37,760 bases of DNA from Chitinophagaceae bacterium. GTDB taxonomy: Bacteria; Bacteroidota; Bacteroidia; Chitinophagales; Chitinophagaceae. The stretch is taken from assembly GCA_947455215.1 (NCBI GenBank), contig CANGNA010000038.1:1-37760 (forward strand), written 5' to 3'. Made by a program: the position numbers and the translations under genes. This document shows, piece by piece, positions 16,916 to 25,005 of the stretch (position 1 is the first letter of the stretch; each line of letters begins with the position of its first letter). The notes beneath the pieces were generated by a model, which did not search any database, was not told the origin of the DNA, and saw only the letters and a list, made by a program, of their open reading frames with translations.

Positions 16916-17788
16916 TTAATTATAAGTAGCTGCCTTATCTTTTACGTACCACTGCAATACCTGGCTCAGCTTTAGCTTCAGTACTTTACGGTCTACAATG
17001 AAATCCAGGAAGCCATGCTCCAACAGGAATTCTGATTTCTGGAAGCCGGCAGGCAGATCTTTCTTAATGGTCTCTTTGATCACACGCGGACCTGCAAAAC
17101 CTATCAGCGCATTTGGCTCCGCTATATTTACATCGCCCAGCATAGCATAAGATGCCGTAACACCACCTGTTGTAGGATCGGTCATGAACGATATATAAGG
17201 CAAGCCTGCCTTAGCCAGCTGGGTGAGCTTGGCCGATGTTTTGGCCATCTGCATCAGGGAGAACGCACTTTCCATCATACGGGCACCACCAGATTTGGAG
17301 ATGACCATGAAGGGCAGCTTATGCTCAATAGCGTAGTCTATACCGCGGCTTATCTTTTCCCCCACCACAGAGCCCATAGAGCCCCCGATAAAGTTGAAGT
17401 TCATACAGGCAATAACGAAGCCCTGTCCATCCAGGTTACCTACACCTACGGTCATAGCGTCTGTAAGGCCAGTCGACTTCTGTGCTTCTACAAGTCGCTT
17501 ATCATATGGCTTCATGTCCACGAAATGCAGTTCATCCTTGGGCATGATATTATCGAACAGTTCTTCGTATTCGTTGTTATCGAACAGTATCTGAAAGTAC
17601 TCAACGGCATTTATCCTGTTATGATAATGACAATTAGGGCATACCCATAAATTGTCTGCGAGCTCTTGCTTCGTATTAGTTGCCTTACACTCCGGGCATT
17701 TGTGCCAAAGGCCATCGGGTGTCTCCTTTTTTTCTTTCGTAGATGTGAGGATACCTTGCTTGCTACGACGGAACCAGGTTGATGACAT
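16916..17788 (-). CDS. accD: Acetyl-CoA carboxylase carboxyltransferase subunit beta
   Basis: AccD with AccA forms the carboxyltransferase that moves CO2 from biotin to acetyl-CoA, making malonyl-CoA for fatty acid synthesis. The 290-residue protein has the N-terminal zinc ribbon with C31, C34, C50 and C53 (CPEC...CPNC), followed by the carboxyltransferase domain: [54 protein letters not shown] and [35 protein letters not shown]. These are the conserved acyl-CoA-binding and oxyanion regions. A -7-like element (complement CAAAGATA) lies at 17810-17817, about 22 bases upstream of the start. accA is not in the window. Confidence 0.97.
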   Translation of the reverse strand: MSSTWFRRSKQGILTSTKEKKETPDGLWHKCPECKATNTKQELADNLWVCPNCHYHNRINAVEYFQILFDNNEYEELFDNIMPKDELHFVDMKPYDKRLVEAQKSTGLTDAMTVGVGNLDGQGFVIACMNFNFIGGSMGSVVGEKISRGIDYAIEHKLPFMVISKSGGARMMESAFSLMQMAKTSAKLTQLAKAGLPYISFMTDPTTGGVTASYAMLGDVNIAEPNALIGFAGPRVIKETIKKDLPAGFQKSEFLLEHGFLDFIVDRKVLKLKLSQVLQWYVKDKAATYN

Positions 17789-17809
17789 AATTTCTATAAG
17801 TTAAGGGGA

Positions 17810-17817
17810 CAAAGATA
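17810..17817 (-). promoter_or_regulatory. Possible -7 element for accD
   Basis: The - strand reads TATCTTTG, matching TAnnTTTG, 21 bases before the accD start. A -33 box is not evident. Confidence 0.45.
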
Positions 17818-17863
17818 AGGGGTAACGAGTTAATAAGATTATGCCGGAAAAAGCTACCAAATA

Positions 17864-17887
17864 AAAAGTCCCCTTTCGGAGACTTTT
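17864..17887 (-). terminator. Terminator after the Spy-like gene
   Basis: Bases 17864-17873 pair with 17878-17887 with one mismatch, loop TTTC, and a T-run follows on the - strand. It lies 10 bases past the stop codon of the Spy-like gene. Confidence 0.75.
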
Positions 17888-17896
17888 ACAGTATTA

Positions 17897-18508
17897 TTAC
17901 CTGCCATGTGGTGGCGGGCCTTGCCCGTCTGGTGGTGGTGGACCATCACCGGGAGGAGGACCATCAGGGCCTTCGGGCCTGCCTTCTCCTTCGGGGCGGC
18001 TACGGCCTTCCCTACCCATCCCATCTCCCTTAAAGCGCGGCTGCTCGGGCAGTCGGGTGAGTACATCCTTAATGATCTCGTCAAATATCTTTTGCTGGTC
18101 AGCATTAAGCATTGTCCTTACCTGCCTGAAGTGGTTATATGTTTCCAGCTCTATCAGCCTGTGATAATCGCCCAGTTGCGCACTCAATTTATCTATCTCT
18201 TGCTGGTTGGGCGTAGCTGCATTCACGTTGGCAAAAAACTGCTCGCGGGTAGCTTTAGCCAGTTTTTTCAGGCTGTCTATCCGCAATTGATGCGCTGCGG
18301 TCATTGCCTGGAACGATGCTTGTTGCTCCTTGGACAGGTTTAGCTTCTCGTCATATTTAGGCGGCCCGCCCCTGTGACCTGCACCAGGGCCTATATTATA
18401 TTGTACTTGTGTTTGTGGCCGGAACCACACAGTGGCCAGCAGCGCCAGGTTGCAAACAACCAGCATACCCGTGAGCCATTTCCACATATTACCTGACGTA
18501 TTTCCCAT
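17897..18508 (-). CDS. Spy/CpxP-like periplasmic protein with Pro/Gly-rich tail
   Basis: The 203-residue protein has one N-terminal membrane segment or uncleaved signal (residues 10-29, WLTGMLVVCNLALLATVWF) and then a helical domain with two LTxxQ-like motifs, LSKEQQ at 58-63 and LNADQQ at 134-139. These are hallmarks of the Spy/CpxP/CnrX-type family of periplasmic chaperones and metal sensors. The last 45 residues are Gly/Pro/Asp/Arg low complexity (GPPPGDGPPPPDGQGPPPHG) and probably disordered. Only one base separates it from the upstream small membrane protein gene, so the two are one operon. A role in envelope stress or metal response is inferred from the family only. Confidence 0.8.
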   Translation of the reverse strand: MGNTSGNMWKWLTGMLVVCNLALLATVWFRPQTQVQYNIGPGAGHRGGPPKYDEKLNLSKEQQASFQAMTAAHQLRIDSLKKLAKATREQFFANVNAATPNQQEIDKLSAQLGDYHRLIELETYNHFRQVRTMLNADQQKIFDEIIKDVLTRLPEQPRFKGDGMGREGRSRPEGEGRPEGPDGPPPGDGPPPPDGQGPPPHGR

Positions 18509-18509
18509 A

Positions 18510-18809
18510 TTAATATGTGCTTTCCAGTTCAGATATCTGATCGTCTACCATATTATAAACACCCTTACCCGATGATACAGGCTTGCTTTTTTGTGTGGCA
18601 TGGAACACCGATGCCACGTTTACAGCCAGCAACAGTATGGCCGCCACAGCTGCTATACGAGGCAGCAGGCTGTGGATCTTGTTACCATTACCGGAACGGA
18701 CACGCGACATGACACCATCGTACAAACCGGCAGGCGCAGGTATCCGCTGCAGGCCATCCAGGCTGCCCATCACCTCATCTATCCATTTATCTTTTTCTGA
18801 ACGATCCAT
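18510..18809 (-). CDS. Small single-pass membrane protein, possible anti-sigma-like partner
   Basis: The 99-residue protein has a charged cytoplasmic-looking N-terminus (MDRSEKDKWIDEVMGSLDGL), one membrane segment near residues 50-68 (RIAAVAAILLLAVNVASVF) and a short extracytoplasmic tail ending in DDQISELESTY. This layout recurs in Bacteroidota between an ECF sigma factor gene and a Spy-like gene, where it is thought to act like a minimal anti-sigma factor. Here the Spy-like gene follows after one base, but no sigma factor gene lies upstream: the next gene is divergent. I can therefore support the membrane topology and the operon, not the regulatory function. Confidence 0.65.
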   Translation of the reverse strand: MDRSEKDKWIDEVMGSLDGLQRIPAPAGLYDGVMSRVRSGNGNKIHSLLPRIAAVAAILLLAVNVASVFHATQKSKPVSSGKGVYNMVDDQISELESTY

Positions 18810-18954
18810 TGTTTATTATGTTCACTCCTTTGTTAGACGCTGTCTTTTCTTTTTTCCTTTGCTATTTAATTTTTTTTCAAAAATAGCGTTTAATTACTCA
18901 TCTGTAAGGGATGAAATGACAAATTACCGGCCTAACAGTTTCGTTCCGAATGTA

Positions 18955-18962
18955 TATATTTG
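18955..18962 (+). promoter_or_regulatory. Possible -7 element very close to a start codon
   Basis: TATATTTG matches TAnnTTTG and ends only six bases before the ATG at 18969. If used, transcription would begin at or just before the start codon, giving a nearly leaderless mRNA. The -33 position holds only TTTC. Confidence 0.45.
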
Positions 18963-18968
18963 CCACAT

Positions 18969-19364
18969 ATGCGTAAGGCTACAGCCATATTCTTCCTTGT
19001 TTACTACAGCCTGGGAACACTCTTGTTCCCTATGGGAGATATGTCTTACCTGAAAGACCTGCCGCAAATGTATAGCCACTGTGCCGCCGAAGACCCCGAC
19101 ATCAATGCCTGCGACTTTGTGTTCGAGCACTTGCTGAACATACAAGACGAGGCCGACGGAGATGAGGAGCACGACAAACCACACCAGGCCATATATAGCC
19201 ATGCCCCGGTGCAGGTAGCAGCCACCGTCAACCTACGTTTCAAACCCATAGCCACAAGCTCACCGGTATTTTGGTACAATAAGGTTTCTTTCCCCTTAAT
19301 GCCGGGCGATGGATATCGCAACGGTTATTTGTCTGGTGTTTTCCGCCCACCGGCAGTGGCGTAA
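18969..19364 (+). CDS. Small exported acidic/His-containing protein, function unknown
   Basis: I do not recognise a named family. The 131-residue product starts at ATG 18969 (a TTG three codons upstream is less likely) with a hydrophobic N-terminal segment, ATAIFFLVYYSLGTLLFP, that is a signal peptide or anchor. The mature part has two cysteines (SHCAAED and NACDF), an acidic stretch with His at about residues 62-72 (DEADGDEEHDK), further His residues (PHQAIYSHAP) and a C-terminal FRPPAVA. Small proteins of this sort with His/acidic patches are often found near TonB-dependent receptors in Bacteroidota, and here a PepSY-like gene and a TonB receptor follow. Metal contact is a guess. Confidence 0.6.
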   Translation: MRKATAIFFLVYYSLGTLLFPMGDMSYLKDLPQMYSHCAAEDPDINACDFVFEHLLNIQDEADGDEEHDKPHQAIYSHAPVQVAATVNLRFKPIATSSPVFWYNKVSFPLMPGDGYRNGYLSGVFRPPAVA

Positions 19365-19488
19365 TTATAGTTATGCGTTATCATTTACTCAAGCCGATGG
19401 GTCGAAAACCATCGTTGTAATAATACGTCCCTTCAGTACTTTATTCTGTAGTTGCGGCATTATTGAATAACAGATGCTATCGTACAAA

Positions 19489-19535
19489 GGCCCTGTAAGG
19501 GCCGGCTACAATAGGATCGGGCTTCAACCCGATGG
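19489..19535. repeat. Two-hairpin repeat, copy A
   Basis: Hairpin 1 is GGCCCTGTAAGGGCC at 19489-19503; hairpin 2 is ATCGGG paired with CCCGAT (19516-19521 and 19528-19533) around CTTCAA. The layout and the CCCTGTAAGGG and TTCAACCC cores match the copies near 30.2 and 30.3 kb, with different but still paired stem bases. It lies in the 230-base spacer before the PepSY-like gene. Confidence 0.75.
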
Positions 19536-19595
19536 TTTAAAACGCATTATTTCAATACAAGACAATTATTTATTTTCAACTTAATTCAATTTACA

Positions 19596-20006
19596 ATGAG
19601 ATCATCGTTCATATATTGCACAGCTATGCTGTGCACCACAGTTGCTATGGCACAAAACACAGAAGTGCCTGCCAATGTAAAAGCTGCTTTTGCTAAAAAC
19701 TACGCTACTGCTACCCATGTAAAGTGGGAGAAAGAACATGGCAAGTATGAGGTAGGTTTTGATAACGGAGCAGACCATATGTCGGTATTATACAACGATA
19801 AGGCTGTGGCCGAAGAAATAGAAACAGCCATACCCGAAAGCAAGCTGCCTGAAAAAGTAAGGAAGTACGCCACAGCAAAAGGCAAGATAAAAGAGGCGGC
19901 CATAATAGTAAAGGCCGATGGCAGCAAGGTGTATGAAGCAGAGGTGAACCATACCGACCTGCTGTTTGATATGAATGGCAACTTCTTAAAGGAAGTAAAG
20001 GAATAA
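19596..20006 (+). CDS. PepSY-like periplasmic protein
   Basis: The 136-residue protein has a signal peptide with a likely cleavage after AMA-Q (residues 17-20), then a PepSY-like/DUF2874 domain: VPANVKAAFAKNYATATHVKWEKEHGKYEV is the usual first half (helix, then a strand with a conserved W) and a second half with ESKLPEKVRKYA and AEVNHTDLLFDMNGNFLKE. Such proteins resemble beta-lactamase-inhibitor-like folds and are abundant in the Bacteroidota periplasm; their partners are mostly unknown. It is 75 bases upstream of a TonB-dependent receptor gene on the same strand, with a hairpin between, so they may share a promoter with partial termination. Confidence 0.85.
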   Translation: MRSSFIYCTAMLCTTVAMAQNTEVPANVKAAFAKNYATATHVKWEKEHGKYEVGFDNGADHMSVLYNDKAVAEEIETAIPESKLPEKVRKYATAKGKIKEAAIIVKADGSKVYEAEVNHTDLLFDMNGNFLKEVKE

Positions 20007-20022
20007 CCAACTGTTTTATCGG

Positions 20023-20055
20023 CCGGTTCGGGGTAGCTTTGCTACTACGGACCGG
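20023..20055 (+). terminator. Hairpin between the PepSY-like gene and the TonB receptor gene
   Basis: CCGGTTCG at 20023-20030 pairs with CGGACCGG at 20048-20055, and GTAGC (20033-20037) pairs with GCTAC (20041-20045) around a TTT loop. A T/C-rich tail follows. It could be a partial terminator or an mRNA-stabilising element setting the ratio of the two proteins. Confidence 0.6.
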
Positions 20056-20081
20056 TTTCATTCTCCTTTAAAAAGACATAT

Positions 20082-22235
20082 ATGAGATATTTGATAGTGC
20101 TTTGCTGTGCCGCCATGCTGGCAGGCAAAGCAAATGGGCAGGCCGTATGTAAAATAAAGGTGGCAGACTCTGCCACCAACCAACCGCTAACGGGCGTATC
20201 TATAAATGAAGGCGGCAAGACAAAAGGCATTACCGACACAAATGGCTTGAGCACCGTGACACTGGGAGACGGCAACCATAGCATATCGGCAAGCTATATT
20301 GGCTACAATGGCAAAACAATAAGCCTGAGGCCAGCCGACACATTGGTCACCATCCTGCTGTCACCAGATAATACCAGCCTCGAAGAGTTGACCATAGTAG
20401 CCTCTACCCGCGGCAAGCAGAACATAGAGAGCAGTCCGCTGAAGGTAGAAGTGTTGGGCAAGGAAGAACTGAACGAAGAGGTAGGTATAAAGCCGGGCAA
20501 TATAGCCAGTATACTGGGCGATGTAAGCGGCGTTCAGATACAGCAATCGTCAGCCAACACGGCCAACAGCAATGTACGGATACAGGGTTTGCCGGGCAGG
20601 TATACCCAGATAGTACGGGATGGTATGCCCCTGTACGATAATTTCTCAGGCGGACTGGGTATCCTTAGCATTCCCCCTTTGGATCTGCGGCAGATAGAGC
20701 TGATAAAAGGCTCGGCATCTACCATATACGGCGGTGGTGCTATAGCGGGGCTTATCAACCTGCTGTCGCGCAAGCCGTCTTACCAGCAAGAGGCTGATGT
20801 ACTGGTCAACTACTCTACGCTATCTGAAATGAACGTGAACGCCTTTGCCGCACGCAGGTATAAGAAGGTGGGCTATACCCTGTTTGCAGGCTATACGCAG
20901 CAAAACGCAAAAGATGTGAATGGTGACAGCCTGAGCGATGTACCGCAGCTGCACACCATCAATGTGCATCCTAAAATCTTCTTTTACCCTTCCGATAAGA
21001 CCATCGTAAGCGTGGGCTATTCGCTCACTGCCGATGACCGTAAAGGTGGCGATATGCGGGTATTCAGTAACAATATAGCCGACTCTCATTACTACTACGA
21101 GGGTATACGCAGCACCCGCAACCTGGCTGAATACAGTATAGACCACTTCTTTACCGGTGACATGCACCTCACCATCAAGGGCCTGCTCAGCTTTGCCGAC
21201 CGGACGAATGACTACACCAGCTATTCCCTGCACGGTAGGCAGATCAACTATTACAACGAGGCATCGCTGTATAAACCATACAAGCATGCCGAGCTGGTAG
21301 TAGGCGTCAATGCTACTGGCGATCAGTTCCGCAGCCCTGCTACTGATAGCACCATCATTCACTTCCTGTCCAATACTACCTATGGTGCGTTTGGCCAATA
21401 CACATGGCATCCAACCGAAAAAACAACTATAGAAGGTGGCCTGCGCGTAGATCACCACAACCTGTATGGCTTCTTCCCGCTGCCAAGGGTGGCCATGTTC
21501 CACCACATTAATGATCATTGGGGGCTGAGAGCAGGCTTTGGAATGGGCTACAAAACAGCCAACCCATTTGCACCGCAGGACTATGAGATAGACCAACGCA
21601 CTATAAAAATGCCAGGAGACTACGTAAAAGGGGAAACATCATACGGGGCCAACCTGGAGGTGAACTACAAAAAAGAATGGGACAAGCAGCAAAGCCTGTT
21701 CATCAACCAGGCATTTTACTATACCCGTATCAAAAACCAGATAATGCCCATATACGACAATGGCGATATCTACTTCGTTAATGTTGGCCTGCCGTTGCAG
21801 ACAGCCGGGTTCGACACCTACATAAAGCTAAAACTGGACGAAATAGAGTTGTATGGTGGTTACACCTTTACCAATGCCCGTAACGGAATATTCCCGGATG
21901 AAATGGTACCACTGACACCAAAACACAGGGCTGCATTTGTTGTATCGTGGGAGCCTACAGAACAATGGCGCCTGGGCTTGGAAGGTTCCTACACTGGCCC
22001 TCAACGCCGCTACTTTGACAGCATGACCCCGGGCTATACTTTCCTGGCCGTAATGGCACAACGGAAACTCGGCAAGCATGTATATTTAGTGGCCAATTGC
22101 GAGAACCTGCTCGACTACCGCATGAGCAATGTGGAAACGCTATATTATGGCACCATAAAAAGCCCAACCTTCAAACCGCTGTGGGCACCTATAGACGGGA
22201 GGGTGATCAACGTATCGCTGAGGTGGAAATTATGA
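20082..22235 (+). CDS. TonB-dependent outer membrane receptor
   Basis: The 717-residue receptor would carry a substrate across the outer membrane using TonB-ExbBD energy. It has a signal peptide (about residues 1-20), a CarboxypepD_reg-like domain (residues 23-90, with PLTGVSINEGGKTKGITDTNG), a plug domain (LKVEVLGKEELNE, GVQIQQSSANTANSNVRIQGLPGRYTQIVRDGMPLY, IELIKGSASTIYGGGAIAGLINL) and a beta-barrel ending in NVSLRWKL. Plug and barrel resemble the FepA/CirA/BtuB type of siderophore or cobalamin receptors rather than SusC, and there is no SusD gene nearby. Iron, heme or a corrinoid are possible substrates; the sequence alone does not decide. Upstream lie a PepSY-like gene and a small acidic protein. 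Confidence 0.93.
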   Translation: MRYLIVLCCAAMLAGKANGQAVCKIKVADSATNQPLTGVSINEGGKTKGITDTNGLSTVTLGDGNHSISASYIGYNGKTISLRPADTLVTILLSPDNTSLEELTIVASTRGKQNIESSPLKVEVLGKEELNEEVGIKPGNIASILGDVSGVQIQQSSANTANSNVRIQGLPGRYTQIVRDGMPLYDNFSGGLGILSIPPLDLRQIELIKGSASTIYGGGAIAGLINLLSRKPSYQQEADVLVNYSTLSEMNVNAFAARRYKKVGYTLFAGYTQQNAKDVNGDSLSDVPQLHTINVHPKIFFYPSDKTIVSVGYSLTADDRKGGDMRVFSNNIADSHYYYEGIRSTRNLAEYSIDHFFTGDMHLTIKGLLSFADRTNDYTSYSLHGRQINYYNEASLYKPYKHAELVVGVNATGDQFRSPATDSTIIHFLSNTTYGAFGQYTWHPTEKTTIEGGLRVDHHNLYGFFPLPRVAMFHHINDHWGLRAGFGMGYKTANPFAPQDYEIDQRTIKMPGDYVKGETSYGANLEVNYKKEWDKQQSLFINQAFYYTRIKNQIMPIYDNGDIYFVNVGLPLQTAGFDTYIKLKLDEIELYGGYTFTNARNGIFPDEMVPLTPKHRAAFVVSWEPTEQWRLGLEGSYTGPQRRYFDSMTPGYTFLAVMAQRKLGKHVYLVANCENLLDYRMSNVETLYYGTIKSPTFKPLWAPIDGRVINVSLRWKL

Positions 22236-22281
22236 TCTGCAAAAACTTCTGATATTTGCAGCATAACCACTCGCACCACAG

Positions 22282-23235
22282 ATGTCTAAAAACAGGATGA
22301 TAAACCCGTTCTCCCGCCAGAACAATGATACCGGTTTCAGGGCCACCAGCGACCTTACAGGGCGTTTCATCAATAAAGATGGCAGTTACAACCTGCAGAA
22401 AGAAGGCATGCCCTTTACCAGCAGGATGAGCATTTTCCACGATCTGTTGTACATCCCTACCTGGAAATTCATTGCCATCATATTGCTGTTCTACTTTTGT
22501 GTCAACCTGGGCTTTACCACCATTTATTATATAATTTGCCCTACCGAACTGACCGGCGTACTACCCGGCAACAGCTGGACCACCTTTAAAGAACTCTTCT
22601 ACTTTAGCGCCCAAACGTTTACCACTGTTGGCTACGGCCGTGTGAACCCGATTGGTGATATCGCCAACATACTGGCTATGCTCGAAGCGCTGACGGGCTT
22701 CCTAAGCCTGGCCATTGCTACCGGTCTTATCTATGGTCGCTTTTCCCGCCCCCGCAGCTATCTTAACTTTAGCGAACATGCGGTAGTGGCCCCATATAAA
22801 GATATCACCGCACTCATGTTCCGCTTTGCGGCTTATAAAGACAAACACTCCCTTACCGACGTAGAGATACGCGTGAATGTAGGCATGCAGGACAATGACA
22901 CACAGGTCTATAAATATTTCTCGCTGGAGCTGGAACGGGATCGCGTAGAAAGTATGCCGATGAGCTGGACCGTAGTACACCCAATAAACGAGCAAAGCCC
23001 CTTCTACGGCTTTACCGAAGAAGACATGAAGAATGCTGATGTGGAACTATATGTGAACCTGCGTGGCTTCGATGAGGTGTTCTCTAACATAGTGCAGCAG
23101 CGCACCTCTTATACATTCGGAGAGATACTGTTCAATCGCAAGTTCGTACCCATGTACCGCGAGAGCGAAGATGGCAAGAAGACCATCCTGGAACTGCACA
23201 AGCTGAACATACACAAAGATATTACTAGTGTATAG
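22282..23235 (+). CDS. KirBac-type inward-rectifier potassium channel
   Basis: The 317-residue protein is a two-helix potassium channel with a cytoplasmic Kir domain. Residues 47-60 form the amphipathic slide helix region, 62-86 the outer helix, residues 115-119 the selectivity filter TVGYG (in QTFTTVGYGRVNP), and about 125-153 the inner helix. The C-terminal 160 residues have the immunoglobulin-like Kir fold with ARPRSYLNFSEHAVVAPY-like entry (here FSRPRSYLNFSEHAVVAPY), FRFAAYKDKHSLTDVEIRV and SMSWTVVHPI-like strand (PMSWTVVHPINEQSP). It is a family of K+ channels known from proteobacteria and some Bacteroidota. It starts 46 bases after the TonB receptor and converges with the Smr gene 5 bases downstream. 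Confidence 0.92.
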   Translation: MSKNRMINPFSRQNNDTGFRATSDLTGRFINKDGSYNLQKEGMPFTSRMSIFHDLLYIPTWKFIAIILLFYFCVNLGFTTIYYIICPTELTGVLPGNSWTTFKELFYFSAQTFTTVGYGRVNPIGDIANILAMLEALTGFLSLAIATGLIYGRFSRPRSYLNFSEHAVVAPYKDITALMFRFAAYKDKHSLTDVEIRVNVGMQDNDTQVYKYFSLELERDRVESMPMSWTVVHPINEQSPFYGFTEEDMKNADVELYVNLRGFDEVFSNIVQQRTSYTFGEILFNRKFVPMYRESEDGKKTILELHKLNIHKDITSV

Positions 23236-23240
23236 CCCAG

Positions 23241-24248
23241 CTATTTATAAGTAAACCACACCTCTGTAGCACCAAACCCATACAGTGCACTGAACTCATT
23301 TTTGAATCTGCGCACCTCCTTGGTCTTCTTCAGCACGGCATGCACATCTTCGCGTAGCTTGCCCTTGCCCAGCCCATGCACTATGATCATGCGCTCCTGT
23401 CGGTGCACAATGGCCAGGTGCAGGTATTTGTCCAGCGAGTCCAATTGCTTGCGCACTATCTCATCATTGCTCAGCGCTGCGGGGTTCTTCACCAGGTTTT
23501 CTATATGTAGGTCTAGCACGCTTTTAGGCTGCTCCAGTGTTATCTTCTTGCCTGTGGCTGCGTATTCCGGTTGTGGCAAAGGTGCAGTAAAAGCCTCTTG
23601 TGGCGGTGTTACCTTCTTAGGCGCAAAATCTGCTATCAGTTGATAACTGAACGACGGATCGCCATTCAGCATCACATTATTGACGTGTTCAAACAACTTA
23701 GATGGTTTAATGCGCAATACACCTTCGGCCATTTCCATCTTATCGTTACCCAGGTCGCGCACCTTCCAGTTAAAGCGCGGCTGGTCATTCATATCGCTGT
23801 AGCTCACATTATTCAGGTACACATTGCCAAAAGAATGTAGTGTGCCCTCATGCTTGAATATGCTCTTTTGGTTTATCTGCACATCGTAGCTGAACTTGAT
23901 ATCTACCGGCAACTCATTCAACAGGTACACCTTCAGGTAGTCGGCCACCTCTTCCATGTGCTCTGTTTTGAACACCGGCACAAACGACAGGTATATGCCT
24001 TTTGCTAATCTTGGTTTACGCTCAATGATGCGCTCTGCGGCCGGAATAGGCGCAGGCGCTGTGCTTTTCTTAACCGGCTTCTTCTCGGTGAACCATTTCA
24101 GGTACGGATGATCCAACTCATCATTATACACAGGGAAGGTGGTACCATTCACCTCTACCTCTGTCATCTGTTTATTAATGATTTCCACCACGTGCCCTTC
24201 CTCACCCGTACGCTTCAACAATACCTTATCTCCTATACTGAATTTCAT
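23241..24248 (-). CDS. DUF2027/Smr-domain protein (MutS2-like C-terminal domain)
   Basis: The 335-residue protein has an N-terminal SH3-like segment (MKFSIGDKVLLKRTGEEGHVVEI), a central DUF2027 beta domain (GIYLSFVPVFKTEH onward) and a C-terminal Smr domain with LDLHIENL near residue 255 and IVHGLGKGKLREDVHAVL near 295, the two motifs of the Smr nuclease/nucleic-acid-binding fold. It is typical of Bacteroidota and its biological role is not known. The start at 24248 is chosen because AAGGAAC lies 3-9 bases before it, a rare visible Shine-Dalgarno here; a longer form starting at 24377 would read through a repeat. It is downstream of rdgB on the same strand. Confidence 0.88.
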   Translation of the reverse strand: MKFSIGDKVLLKRTGEEGHVVEIINKQMTEVEVNGTTFPVYNDELDHPYLKWFTEKKPVKKSTAPAPIPAAERIIERKPRLAKGIYLSFVPVFKTEHMEEVADYLKVYLLNELPVDIKFSYDVQINQKSIFKHEGTLHSFGNVYLNNVSYSDMNDQPRFNWKVRDLGNDKMEMAEGVLRIKPSKLFEHVNNVMLNGDPSFSYQLIADFAPKKVTPPQEAFTAPLPQPEYAATGKKITLEQPKSVLDLHIENLVKNPAALSNDEIVRKQLDSLDKYLHLAIVHRQERMIIVHGLGKGKLREDVHAVLKKTKEVRRFKNEFSALYGFGATEVWFTYK

Positions 24249-24300
24249 TAGTTCCTTTTTCTTTTTAACCCGATTCAAGTGGGTGTCATTTTCGGTCACT

Positions 24301-24354
24301 CCCCTCTTGCCAAAGAGGGGACGATATTCGACCAAGCGTAGCGCGTTGTCGAAT
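24301..24354. repeat. Double-hairpin intergenic repeat
   Basis: CCCCTCTT (24301-24308) pairs with AAGAGGGG (24313-24320), and ATTCGAC (24326-24332) pairs with GTCGAAT (24348-24354). The two adjacent hairpins lie between rdgB and the Smr gene and may end or process the rdgB transcript. No other copy is visible in the window. Confidence 0.65.
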
Positions 24355-24405
24355 GTCGGGGGTGATCGGGGCAGCAAACATGCTCACACAACGATCTGTA
24401 AACAC

Positions 24406-24984
24406 CTACAACGCACTCTTCTCCCTCAAAAATTCCACCATCTTCCTCATAGCCTTCCCCCGATGACTGATGGTATTCTTCACCTCCAGCGGCAACTGCC
24501 CGAAGGTCATATCATACCCATCGGGAACAAATATCGGGTCGTAGCCAAATCCATCAGTTCCTATTTGCTCTTCTGTGATGCGCCCGTTGCAGATACCCTC
24601 AAAGTAATACACCTCACCGTCCCAGATCAGGCAAATGACAGCCTTATAAAAGGCACTCCTATCTTCCACTCCCTTCAGCGCTGTTAATACCTTTTGCAGG
24701 TTTTGTTCATCATCGCGCTCACCGCTGTAGTGCGCACTAATAACACCCGGCGCACCATTCAATGCGTTCACACATATACCACTATCATCAGCAAATGTGT
24801 TCTTACCGCTGTACTGGGCTATAGCCGATGCCTTGGCCAGTGCATTCTCTTCAAACGTGAAATAAGGCTCCGGTATCTCATCCGTAAAGCCTATCTCCTG
24901 CAGCGACAGTACAGTAATATCCGGTATCAGGGGCATGATCTCCCTTATCTTGCCCTTGTTGTTACTTGCTATCACCAGTTCCAT
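24406..24984 (-). CDS. rdgB: dITP/XTP pyrophosphatase (RdgB/HAM1 family)
   Basis: The enzyme hydrolyses non-canonical purine nucleoside triphosphates (ITP, dITP, XTP) to monophosphates, keeping them out of nucleic acids. The 192-residue protein has the family motifs: SNNKGKIREI at residues 7-16, FEENALAKA at about 45, ADDSGICVNALNGAPGVISAHYSG at 65-88, GFGYDPIFVP at about 144-153 and SHRGKAMRKM near 173-182. No insertion or truncation is apparent. A -7-like element (complement CAAAGATA at 24989-24996) ends only four bases before the start codon, suggesting a nearly leaderless transcript if used. Confidence 0.96.
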   Translation of the reverse strand: MELVIASNNKGKIREIMPLIPDITVLSLQEIGFTDEIPEPYFTFEENALAKASAIAQYSGKNTFADDSGICVNALNGAPGVISAHYSGERDDEQNLQKVLTALKGVEDRSAFYKAVICLIWDGEVYYFEGICNGRITEEQIGTDGFGYDPIFVPDGYDMTFGQLPLEVKNTISHRGKAMRKMVEFLREKSAL

Positions 24985-24988
24985 GCGG

Positions 24989-24996
24989 CAAAGATA
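24989..24996 (-). promoter_or_regulatory. Possible -7 element immediately upstream of rdgB
   Basis: The - strand reads TATCTTTG, matching TAnnTTTG, and ends four bases before the rdgB start at 24984. The -33 region falls in the 8-bp-period repeat and has no TTTG. Confidence 0.45.
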
Positions 24997-25005
24997 CTAC
25001 TATCA

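Noticed and set aside
20820-21596. - strand frame of 258 codons opposite the TonB receptor
   Set aside because: Antisense to the receptor barrel, with no motif of its own.
24249-24377. N-terminal extension of the Smr protein
   Set aside because: The extra codons run through a hairpin repeat and lack family similarity; a Shine-Dalgarno sequence marks the start at 24248.
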